Origin: Callaeas wilsoni
Lineage: Eukaryota > Chordata > Aves > Passeriformes > Callaeidae
Length of the DNA stretch: 64,000 nucleotides
Assembly: GCA_013398955.1 (NCBI GenBank)
Contig: VWPU01018958.1
Span: 1 to 64,000, forward strand
Direction of reading: 5' to 3'
A program made the position numbers and the translations under genes. Under the pieces are notes generated by a model that was given only the letters and a program-made list of their open reading frames with translations, did no database searches and was not told where the DNA came from. Numbering within the stretch: position 1 is the stretch's first letter; every line of letters starts with the position of its first letter. Positions 37,390 to 47,720 of the stretch are shown here, piece after piece.

Positions 37390-37690
37390 GTAGGCAGAAG
37401 AACAGCAAGGTGGAGAGGTGGCATTAAGCAGTGGGAGTGGGAGGAGAAGGCTGCTAGAGGGAAATTGCTCCCTCATGTTGTTTTTTTGGTTTGGTTTTTT
37501 TTTTTTTTTTAAATTTTTTTTCCCACTGAATGGAAAGTGGGCCAGGACCTCCTGCTGTTCCAAGAGCCCCCAGGATGGCAGATGAGGCCTCAGCACAGCA
37601 GAGATGTCCTGACAGGTGTTGGCTGTGACTCCAATCCTATCCCTGCCTGCCTGTCCACACTGAGGAACAACAGAGTCATGCTCTATAGAG
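37390..37690 (-). repeat. Unclassified dispersed repeat, copy A
   Basis: The reverse complement of this block matches 55545-55800 in the same order: GTTCCTnAGT.TGGACAGGCAG, ACAT.TCTGCTGTGCT, GGCCTC, GGGGCTCTTGGA.CAGCAGG, CTGGCCCACT.TCCATTCAGTG, ACATGAGGGA.CAATTTCCCT, CTAG.AGCC and ACTGCTTA. Frames from both copies share LLEQQE.LAH.PFS and NMREQFPS.SLLLPL.LL, but this is shared DNA ancestry and not proof of coding. Copy A carries an extra oligo-T/T-rich insertion (37480-37525) where copy B has a short sequence. I cannot name the family; an LTR or a non-autonomous element is possible. Confidence 0.7.
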
Positions 37691-40600
37691 ACTCTGTATC
37701 AGCCTGGGCTGGCTCTCCCCGCTCCCCATGCAATCAGCTGCCTGGTATTCCTCCCCGTGCACAAGCTCTTCTCCATTCCCATACCTCTGGGCGCTGAATG
37801 GCACAAGTGTCTGTCTGGGACTGAAGCAGAGCTGTGTTATGGCATGCTGAATGCACAGTTGGACAGTCACTGGCACACAGCTTGACACTTGTACAGGCTG
37901 GAACTAGGAGGGGAGCTTCTGATGTACTTAGCTGTCACATTGAGGAGTTCACCCACAACACAGAACCACAGACATTTATTAAGGTACAACAACCTTTGTA
38001 ACATACATCATCTCCTCTCAATCATGACCCAAGTGTCAGAAACATCATGTTACTCCCATTCCACTATAAGGACCTGCACAGAAACAGTATACCGGCCTGA
38101 ACTGGACTCTGGAGCACTGGCACAGATTTGCTTTGCTAAAGCAGTAGAAGCAAGTCAGAGAGACACTCCTGCTTCTGCTTTTGTACTGTTCTTCTGTGGG
38201 ATGCATGGACAGGATCCCAGAGTGGCTGAAGATTGTGCTTGGAGATATGTTGTCCCGTATCCCAGAGCACAGACAGCCAAGTGGGAAACATAATCAATGG
38301 TAGTTCTCACCAGGAGATCAATTCAAGCTCTCCAGAACAGGGATACTCCTGCTATGGTGCCCCCAGGGGGTGGTTGTTGCCCTTGCCCTTTAAGAATGAT
38401 TTTCATCCTTTCAAATTTATAATTGTTTGGCTCATCAGTCCTCTTCACTCATCAGTCATGATGCAGCCCTCAGAGACTGCCAGTGCTAGGCTGCTCCTGA
38501 GGAAATCTTCAGCCCTTGCATGGCACAGTACAATTTGCACCTTCTGGAATCTGGCACCTCACCATTGCAAAAGAGATAAAAGTCAATAGTAAAAGATCAG
38601 AAAGGATGGATGGACAACAACTGACGTAGGGAAGTTAAATAAGGATTCCAAGCTAGGATTAGAGAAGACGAAGGGGGAAGGAATGCTAGAGATTCAAAGA
38701 GTCAGGGGCTGACTGTTGACGATAAATATGGCAGCGGATGCACAGCATTTGGTTCATTTTATAGGTCCCAAAAGACCTCAGATTGTGACAGAAACACTTG
38801 GTGGTTTAAGAATTTATTGATGTTCATGCATGTGGGGTAGAACTTTGTGAAAATACAGCCCACTTTGGATTGGCCCTTTAGTTCCTCTTCAGGGCAAGCA
38901 TGCTTTTCATTTACCCTTCAGAGCACAACTTCTGGAATAGTTTTCTCCCAAAGGTGGAAGCCAAGCAACTCCACCAGCAAAGCTGACATGCACTAAGTGG
39001 AAACATTGAAGTAATCTGTTCCAGAACTCCTGCTCTAAACCAAAATGCTAATACAGATAGGGCCAGTGAGTCCCTTTGAAAACTGCCTTTTCATGCTGTT
39101 GCAGTGGATCTCTGTTCTTTTTTCCCTTTTTAAAAACATTTTTCAATTATCCTACAGAGTCTTCAATGTATTATCCTATTCCCATATATATTTCTAGTCT
39201 CTCAGTATCCCTGTCTGCTCCTCTTGACACACTAGTTCTCCCTCTCCTTGTCCCTTCTGTTTCTTCATCTTTTTTTATCTTTGTCTTTTGGAGCAACAAG
39301 GCCATTGTGGAAGTTTTTATTATTTTTCATTCCTTCCTCAGTGCCTGTTTCTTCTTCCTCATAATCGTGTACAGCCATTCTCATCAGGTATTCTTTGCTG
39401 AACCTTCTTCTTCCCTTCATCCATCCTGTCCTCAGATCTTGCCTGAATTCCATCATGATTTCCAGCTGCATCTCTAGAGCTCAGGCACTTTTTTTCCCTG
39501 TGGGTCCTCTCATGCGACACTTGATACATAAATAGCTCCTAACAAGTACCCACTTGATGGTAAAGTACATCCTGCAGCTTCTGCATTCAACCATTTGCAA
39601 TTATTTGGTCTCATCTGCTGTTACCTTAACTGACATTATGTTTTCTTCACTGTCTCTCTCTTTTAAAGAAAATAACATAATTCAAAGACAAGTCTTTACT
39701 GCCCTCTGTTTAAGGGGTTCCTATGTTCAATATCTGCTTGCTGTTGTAAACATTTTGTATAGAATAGCCTGGCTCCCTCATTTAGACCCATTAATTAACT
39801 GCTTGCTTGCTGTGTTCAGACAGTGTGATGTTTTTATCTTTTTTAAAATATTTTACCTGTAATGTCTTGTTTGTGCTTGCAACACTCAACTCTCAGAGTG
39901 CTCTGCAAACTGGATCCAGAGCATGTACCTTGCAATCTGTAGCTGAACAAGCCATGAGGACAGCTCTTTCACCACAGACAAGTCCAGGGCCAAGTATCCT
40001 GATGACACTGTTGTATGTGGTATCTTTATTGGATTCTTGTGTGATTGTAACACTGGTTGGATGAGCTGTCTTGTTGCAAAATTGTGGAGAAGTTATTTTG
40101 CATTGCTGGTCTTACTTCTTTTCTCATAGATAAATAATAGAAGCAACATCACACTAAAGAAAGTAACAATCTTGCACTCAATTCTGTTCACATGGTCAAC
40201 AGTGGATTTTTTCATTTTGAATTCAGTAACAAAAAACTTGAAAAATGTTTTTATTTCCTTTATGTCATGATATCTGTCAGATTCGCATTGAGAAAAGCCT
40301 TGGTTTTTCATTCCCCAGATACTGATTGTTAGGTGACGCAAATTTTCTACATAAATACATGTGCTAATATTAGCAAGTCTTCTTACTTTAAAAAATATGC
40401 CAGAATTACTAAGAAACCACTCTTCACTTGTTTCAAACCACCCCTGACGTATTTAAGTTTGATAAATTGTGTTAGTGGTTTAAAATTCATGTTTTGTGTT
40501 ATGGGAATACAACTAATTTTCTTCAAGAAAATGAGAAAATTAAGTCTTCTCTTCTGAGACTTCCTTAGTTATAACATGGGTGTGATGATATTCACCCTTT

Positions 40601-40851
40601 AATAATGCATATAATTTATTTCAACATAACTGTGATGACTGAGAGATCCAAACTGACAATTCACAACTCATCAACTTAATTACCACTTCCAGTCATCTTT
40701 GTGACAATGAATAGTTCAGATGAGCCTTGGAACAATAAGGTAATTCTAATTCAAAGTGCATGACCCAAAAGAAACCAGAAGACTGCCGAATTATTTCAGT
40801 AAAGCTTGAAAAATTATGTTGTAAAACTTTAGCTTTAAAGGAACCAGGAGT
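37691..40851. other. Non-coding, partly repeat-like
   Basis: The 37691-38600 part is moderately GC-rich and may continue the unclassified repeat to its left. From 39070 to 39480 the + strand is pyrimidine-rich, giving a serine- and phenylalanine-rich artefactual frame of 133 codons. No exon is supported. Confidence 0.4.
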
Positions 40852-41707
40852 GATAGAACTACAGAATCACAGCTGAGTTGAGGTTAGAGAATAAGAAGGT
40901 CTCCAGTCAAACATATTTACACTTGAAATCATATTAGCTGGATCAAACCAGGTTTCTTGTGGCTTTCTTCAGCTGAGTCTTGAAAATCTCCAAGGATGGA
41001 GACTGTAAAACCTTTCTAGAAAATCTGCTCCAATGAGTGACTGACCTTATAGTGAAAAAGTTTTCTTATATCCTGTCAGAAATTTTTCGTTTCAGTTCAT
41101 TGTCTCTTGTCCTCCTACAGTTTTGGTGGCTCTCTGCTGAACTCCCTTCATTTTATTAACACTGCATTTTTTTGTGGAGAACCTGAAACTGTATGCAGTG
41201 TTCCAGATATGATCTAACAACTGCCAAGTAGATAGTGATAATCACATCCCTGAATCTTCTGTCTGTGCTTAGTACAGCCCAGGATACTGTTGTCTGTCTT
41301 GACTGCCAGAGCACGCTGCTGACTCATGCTGGCTCATCTTGCTGTCTGTCAAGATCCCCAGGTGCAGAACTTTGCAAAGATTATCATAAAATTTCATAAT
41401 GTTCCTCTGTCAGCCTGTTTCTCCATCCTGTCTGTGTCCCTCTGCATGACAGACCTGCCCTTAGGTCTGTTCTTCCCAATTTGGTGTCATCTGCAAGTTT
41501 GATGGACCTGTACTCGATCACCTCCTCCAGGTCACTGAGCAAGATGTTGGACAGGACAGGTCCTGGTACAGAGCCATGCAACAGCGCACTTGCTGCAAGC
41601 TTCTAGTGGTGTGAGACACTGACTGCCAACCTCCAAGACTGACTGTCCAAGCAGGTTTTTGCCCATCTAACTGTTCTCTCATCCAGGCTATAAAGTCCTA
41701 GTTTGGT
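40852..41707 (-). mobile_element. CR1 LINE with reverse-transcriptase motif
   Basis: The low-coordinate end (ATAGAAC.ACAGAATCACAG) is the inverted CR1 3' terminus, so the element reads right to left. Its - strand translation near 41580-41480 shows the CR1 reverse-transcriptase signature: GSVPGPVLSNILLSDLEE followed by LADDTKLG, where the ADD is the catalytic aspartate pair in family context (FADD in most CR1). Further 3', the sequence follows the CR1 order (an AASRS.EVI.PLY-like part, read with breaks, at about 41180-41260). About 860 bases survive, with internal deletions and frame breaks. It is defective and 5'-truncated. Confidence 0.88.
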
Positions 41708-42280
41708 TACTAGAGACAGTGTGGAAAGGCTTAATTATGAAAAGTTGCACTTAAAAATAGTGTAGGATGAGCAGTCAGTCTTCTTAGGGCTGGATTCAGT
41801 CAGCACACTGAATGTGAGAACGTGCAGGCAGGAATTGCTCCCCAGTGGGCATATACAGCTGGGATGCTTTCTTTAGGTATAGATTCCAGTTCACTCTTTT
41901 TTTCTCCTCTGTCATTCAAGAATTGATTTGGCTAATACCCTTTAAAATCTTAGAATTCCTCAAAATTTCTGTACCATTACTGCATTGCAAAGGGTCCAGG
42001 ATTTTTACTGGCATCTCCTTGTAAAGGTTTGTAGTTGTGGTATTGCAGTACAGTGTCATATCACCCATTTAGGGGTGGTGACCACAGTAAAGGTACACTC
42101 CAGGTCTGATGCTGAGGCTGGTGATGCCTTAGGATTTTAGCTTTTATATTTTCGTATATTTGTAATCCTTCAATTCTTTAGTGTATAACTCTGAGCTCCA
42201 TATAGTGTTAGCAGCTGCTTTTCCCATTTTGGTCAGACACAACAATTCCTCTCTAGGCCTGAGAATCAAGGACACCTCAC
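41708..42280. other. Non-coding between CR1 and LTR
   Basis: Short single-copy-looking stretch. The part from about 42215 to 42280 may belong to the LTR that follows, whose left end is uncertain. Confidence 0.4.
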
Positions 42281-42568
42281 TGTTTCAGGCCCCGAGAAAT
42301 GTAAACAAAAGTGAGTTGGGGGGGGCAAACTAAGAGAATGGGACTCCGCTACCCAAAGCTGTAATTGGACAATTAACCTCTGATATGCAAATGGACAAAA
42401 TTTATATCTGTCCCAAAAACGTGTGACTGTCGTCCATCCTGGGTGTAGTCTCTGCGAGACTCCTGCACTGCCCAAGGTGTGCCCTGTGAAGGCCTTTCAA
42501 TAAATACCTACCCTTTATCCTTTCACTCTGTCTAGCCTCTGTTCCAGGTCAGCCTCTACAAGGCATCA
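42281..42568 (+). mobile_element. LTR of an endogenous retrovirus
   Basis: The block has an LTR layout in + orientation. It starts TGTTTCAGG and ends GGCATCA. Inside are an inverted CCAAT (ATTGG at 42364), an octamer-like TATGCAAAT (42384), a TATA-like TTTATATC (42401) and AATAAA at 42499-42504, then about 65 bases that would be U5. TATA to polyadenylation signal is about 97 bases. The sequence around GACTCCGCTACCCAAAGCTG is one I recall from songbird LTRs, but I cannot give the family. The left end is uncertain by tens of bases, no target-site duplication is clear, and no internal viral genes adjoin it. Confidence 0.75.
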
Positions 42569-43817
42569 CTGGATTCCCATGCAGAGAAGAACACAAGAAT
42601 TGAAGGTGAACTTTCATGCCTACAACTTGGGGGGCAATAAAAACAAGTTCATAGCTTTAGTCTGTGCATGTTTTCTGTTTTACTTTTTTGGGCAGTCCAT
42701 ATAAATTAGGATTGCATAGAAGGTAGAAATGTAGGAATTATGTAAGATTCTAGAATAGCCAAGTAGGTAACCTCACTACGAAGCACTGCACACAGTGGCA
42801 TATTCCTGTATGAAGAATACAGAGTATGCCAGTCCAAAACAGTCTACATGCTAAGAAAGTAGGTGTTTAGATTTCCCTTTGAAAAAAAATGGGGAATTGA
42901 ATGGGGTTTTTTCCTGTTACTCTTTCCCATAAAACTATATAATTATTCCTGCACTGCCTACTGAAAATTGCTTTGAGCCTTAACTGCAATGTCATCTGCA
43001 CCAAAACAGTCTCAAAGACAGCATTAATTGATGGTGGTAAAAATCATGCCAGAACACATTCAAACAGATAAGAGAAAGGATGATTGCAAACTTGTTGCTT
43101 GCACCATACCGATATTATTTTAATTGAAGATATAGATACAATTGCAGGGGATTCTGACAGAGGAATTGATAATTTTTGAGGCTTAGCCCTGAGATAGTAA
43201 CCAGGTTGCTCAGGCATGTCAAGAGTTAAATAGCCAGTGGCAGGCACAGGCCAACAGTTTTAGGTATGTGGGAACTTGTAAAGCACATATGAATATGAAG
43301 TTAGGTACTTCTTGGAAATTTTTTATGTGCCCCAAAAAAATAAGTATTTAAATTCCAACTGGATCCTTATTTGGTTATGTAAATTCTTTTCTGACCCTTC
43401 CCTTACTGTCTAGTTCTTTTTCCCCAATATGAGTAGCAGTAGAGACAGGGAAAGGGTGTTTGTTAACAACATCAGATTTAAAATCAGAGGAAGTTTTCCA
43501 GCTCACCTGGGTGAGCTTTGGATAAGGACCTTGCTTGTGGTTTACTTTTCCTGCTGCTTCAGTGTTTTGTGGTAGTGCATCTTTATGAACTTGAGCATGC
43601 AAAAGCATTTACAAGTCTCAGCAAATAATAGATATATTTCTAAATTGCAAGTTGTCATTGATGAAACAGAAGATGACAAGACTTTGTATACAACAACCCT
43701 TACTGGGTAAAGGACAATTAGATAAGGAGAGCATTTAAACCAACTGCCACAGAATAAAAGCCTCAGCCAAATAGGACTCTGGAAACCACAAAATCTGACA
43801 ACTGTTCACTTATCAAG
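42569..43817. other. Non-coding, nothing recognised
   Basis: Sequence after the LTR contains no primer-binding-site-like or viral coding sequence that I recognise. The remainder is AT-rich with short frames only. Confidence 0.45.
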
Positions 43818-43989
43818 CATTGGATTAGGCTGCCCAGAGTGGAATCTCCATTCCTGGAAGTGTTTGTTTGGCATGTGGATGTGGCTCTTGGTGATATGCT
43901 TTAAAGGTGAGCACGGCAGTGGTGGGTTAATGATTGGACTCAGCCTTCTTAGATTTCTTTTTCAACCTTAATGATTCCACGATTCTATC
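43818..43989 (+). mobile_element. CR1 LINE 3' end
   Basis: The order is that of a CR1 3' end: GCATTGGATTAGGCTGCCCA, GAATCTCCATTCCTGGAAGT, ATGTGGATGTGGC.CTTGG, GTGGGTTAATGATTGGACTC, then TTCAACCTTAATGATTCCAC and GATTCTATC. The wording with GTTAATGATTGGACTC differs from the copies at 12111 and 24069, so it belongs to another CR1 subfamily. It is 5'-truncated. Some decayed sequence upstream to about 43700 may also belong to it. Confidence 0.85.
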
Positions 43990-46550
43990 TTTGTAAATGT
44001 GTTGTGTTTGTTTGTTATTTGGTTTTTGGTTTTACAACCAAGTGTCTTTCCATCAGAGTTATAGGTTAAAGATATACATATCTCAAAGAACATGCATAGT
44101 GGCTAAAACACAGTTATGTGAAGATTGATGAAAGATGTGAAGTGCTAAATCATAAGATGAAATATAAATTGGTTTGTGTTTTCTGTACTTCCAAAGCCAA
44201 ACATTTTATCATTATAAAATTCCATAAAATATTGCCAGTAAAAATAATGCTCACAGAAGATTAGGACAGCAGGACAAGAAATTATCTTTCTGTAGTTCAT
44301 CCTTCCTAAATGTTGCTAGATTAAATAGTTGCTAATAACTGTTACAGCTTGGTTTTGTGGACACAACTGGCAATTTAATGTTTCTGAAATTACTGATTTT
44401 TAAGAGCTTTAATACTCTCCAAAATGTCATGGTTACTGTGCAGCATCATTGGGCTTCTTTCTACCTGCCTGCTCCTCAGCTTTTTAAGAAATTACAATTA
44501 AGTACATTAAGCCTAGAAGCACAATATTTTTTTTTCTTTTAAAAAAATCTTTAATTAATCCTTTCTATGACATTTTGGTGCTAGACATTCCTTAATACCT
44601 GATCACTGAGAATTTTTTAATATTACAAAAAATCTGCCTGTATATTCTAGCCAGTGGCAAACATTCTATTATTCACCTGGTTTATATTAGCTTAGATATT
44701 GTACGTAACCTCTGGGCTTCTAAAAGCATCCACACAACTGAAGAACTTGGTAACTGTCTGCCACCTCTGGAGACAGAAAATTATTTCCCATTTATTTCAG
44801 AACTGTGTAAGACGTCATTCTTTAATCCTCGTCAGCCCATTTGAGTCCTTTGCTGATCACTCACCTTCATGGTTGTAGGTATTTCACCATGAGAACAGGA
44901 TTCAAATGCTTTCAAGCCTTAGGAACTGGCACAAAATCACTGAGCATCCTGCTATACTTGTGTCATTGGCAATTTTTTAAAAATGCAGGTGCTTTGAAGC
45001 AGTCCTGTAAATTAGGAGTAAAACTGCCATCTGTGTATGTTCTAGTTTATCCTAAGTATAACAGAGTTAGTTAATTGCATTCTGCTTAGTGATTTTGAGA
45101 GGCAGAAACTTGATATTCTGGTAGACATAATGTTGCTTATAAGTTGTTACTGCTGCTAAGGGAAACTCTCACAATCTGTTGAATTTATCTGTCATTTATC
45201 AAAGGACAACAAAGATAAACAAAAGATGATGTCATCACTGTGCATTCAGCCATCACAAAGATGCTCTGCTACGGTTGTCATAACAATGTGGAACAGAAGG
45301 AAAATGTACACCACCACTGGTAGTCTAACTGCCTGCTCCTGAAAGGGACTTGCACAGCAGTGCCATCTTCTCCTTCCAGCATGTGAGATGGAGCTGACCA
45401 TGATGTCAGTCAGGAAAACCAGAACCCTGTCTGTTGTCTGAGCTGCCTGTCCCAATAGACCCGTGCTTTTATGGGATCCTCCATAACCATAGTGATACAT
45501 ACACTTCCTTTTACTATTTACCTTTCTCTTAGTAAACTTTTAGAGATGATACTTTAAACTTCTAGTTTTGTTTCACCATGGAGTGTTCAACTTCATCCCA
45601 ATACATTATTGTAATGATATCCTCTTTTCACTGTCAGACCCTTTGTATAACACAGTGAATACTTCATTAATTTTGTGAGGTATTTCCTAATGCAGTTGCT
45701 TGTTATTCTAGTGCTTTTGTCTCATATCAGTTTTGGGATTTGCTTTTCATTAAGCATAAAGTCTCCTAAATTTTAAGGTAACTGGTGTCTCATCCCCTTG
45801 TGTACTGAGAAGTCAACCCATAAAGGCACCTTTCATGTAATATCTGAACTGCTTACCAAAGAACTGAAAATATGTAGTGTATGAAGCAGAATGTAAAACT
45901 ACAATGAAAATGGAAGTCATGAGCAGAACCACATTAAATGTCCAGGAAAAGTGTTAGCCATGTCCTTGTCTGAATCAGAAACGTTGATGGGGGAGGGCCA
46001 TTGTGGTGCCCATTAGCTTCATTCCCATCTTCCAGGTGTAATTCTGCATCTAGTTATAATACTGGCCTCTCCTACCTATAATAAATGGCCTCTCCTACCA
46101 TGTCTTAGTGAAGGGACACAAATGGCCATTTGTTTTTTAGGAAGATGGCTCAACTGGTATTGCAAATGAAAGGCCAAAAGCAAATGACTTTCAGCTCTTA
46201 GCCACAAAAGCGACCATGGATTATATGAGGTGTTCCTGTGGCATGCAGTTACAAGGCAATAGCATGGTTAAACAGAAGATGGATTAAAAACTCAGCATTT
46301 TTAAAATAAAACCTGTAGATATTAGATAAACCAGTGGACAGATTTGCATTCATTGGCATTATAAGTGGGGCTGTGTCACGATTTTTTGCTTGTCAGGTTT
46401 TACCTGAAGTATAAAATTACCTGGTAAATGTGAAACCTGAATGGGTGAGCTGTGTTCCCTTCCTGCCTGTCATTAAAATCCATTATCTCACAGAAGTTAG
46501 TGTAAGAAGCCACCATTTATGAAGAAGAATAAGTGGCAACAAGTCTGCAG
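43990..46550. other. Non-coding, nothing firm
   Basis: AT-rich DNA. A minus-strand frame at 45246-45500 of 84 codons is not recognisable. A 14-base direct repeat (TGGCCTCTCCTACC) occurs at 46063 and 46086. No transposon was recognised. Confidence 0.45.
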
Positions 46551-46958
46551 TTTGGAGACGAGAAAGCCGTGGTGATGTGCTCAAAGTTTACAAAATCATG
46601 AAGGTGGTTAATGAGATAAATGCATGCCAAAGCCTTATTCACCAAGTCCCACAAGACTGGAAATAGGCAGCTGTAATTTAAAACAGATAAAAGCAACTGG
46701 TGAACCAGTGGAAGTTCACTGTTGCCACAGGAGTCTGTGAAGAGCAGAGTATTGGCAGCTTTTCCAAAAGGGATTGGACAGATTAACAGACAGCGAGCTG
46801 ATGGACACTGTTGGGAATTAGACAGGGGTGAGGAGATCTGTTCTAAACTGCCTTACTCCAGTAACTATGGACACTGAATGGAAGGGAGAAAGAAATAAGG
46901 CAGAGCTGAGCTAGATGGACTATCACTGTGACCCCAGAGGCCATTTCTTGTGGTCTAA
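46551..46958 (+). mobile_element. Ancient CR1 LINE 3' part
   Basis: Decayed but ordered similarity to the old CR1 3' region known from turtles, crocodilians and birds: GGAGACGAGAAAG, a CTCAAAGTTTACAAAATCAT block, TTATTCACC, and at the end GCTAGATGGACTATCACTGT then GACC.CAGAGGCCATTTCTTG. That ending is the usual 3' signature of this group. No frame is intact. It appears older than the other copies in the window. Confidence 0.65.
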
Positions 46959-47354
46959 TGTCTGCTTTCAGGTTTTTGGCCTAGGTCGTGAAGATTCTTC
47001 TTTCATGACATCTGTGAGTGACGAATTTCCCTATCCAGTCAGAAATACCTCTTATACAGTCTGTCACTGACTTACTTCTCAGATACTGTCACCATCTCTT
47101 CTGTCATGAGCAAATACTTCTTTCTTCCTATTGATGCAGAATAGTAAAAGATTTTCTATAAAGACACCAGGTTACCTATTTGAGTGCTTTCTAAATGTGC
47201 AGGTAGACTGCTTTTTCTGATGTGCAACCAGATCTTCCCTCTGTAATGCTATGCAGATTGTCTCTTTTCCTGTGATTCATGGACAACAGAAATCTAATTT
47301 CTTTCCCATACTTCAAAATGCTGCTGAATCTTTCCTATATTGACACATCTTTTG
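46959..47354. other. Spacer between two ancient CR1 pieces
   Basis: No clear element. It may include the decayed 3' part of the minus-strand copy at its right, but I cannot align it. Confidence 0.35.
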
Positions 47355-47720
47355 CCACATCTCATAAGACAGCTTTCTCCCCCAGATCTTATGTTACTCT
47401 CCTCTGGACATTAACTTGTCCCCAATTTTATTAAAAAGCTGATTTCAAAAGTGTTCAAAAGGAGACGTTAAACTCTATACACAACCTCACATACAGCGAG
47501 GAGAAAGTTTGAATTTTAAAAAGTGAGATAATATCAGGCTATAGAGAGAGCCCCACAGCATTGATATGCCTCACTTTGCTGACAGGAAACTTTTTGTACC
47601 AAGTCCTTAAACATTAATTTTCAACTAGGTCTGCATCCATCTTATAGTGCTTTTATCTAAACCATGTTTCCCAGATTTTTGCATGAAAAAGTTGTGGGGA
47701 CTGTGTTAGAAAAATCTTGT
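47355..47720 (-). mobile_element. Ancient CR1 LINE, ORF2 region
   Basis: Read on the - strand, the order matches old CR1 ORF2: on the + strand one sees TACTCTCCTCTGGACATTAA with CTTGTCCCCAATTTT. Towards the right come AACATTAATTTTCAACTAGG, CATCTTATAGTGCTTTTATC and TTTGCATGAAAAAGTTGTGG, the inverted counterparts of a segment I recall from reptile and bird CR1. No open frame survives. It is opposed to the copy at 46551. Confidence 0.55.

Noticed and set aside
39076..39477. 133-codon hydrophobic frame that looks like a membrane protein
   Set aside because: Serine/phenylalanine/leucine content is the product of a pyrimidine-rich tract.
45246..45500. 84-codon minus-strand frame
   Set aside because: No convincing acceptor/donor pair and no recognised motif.
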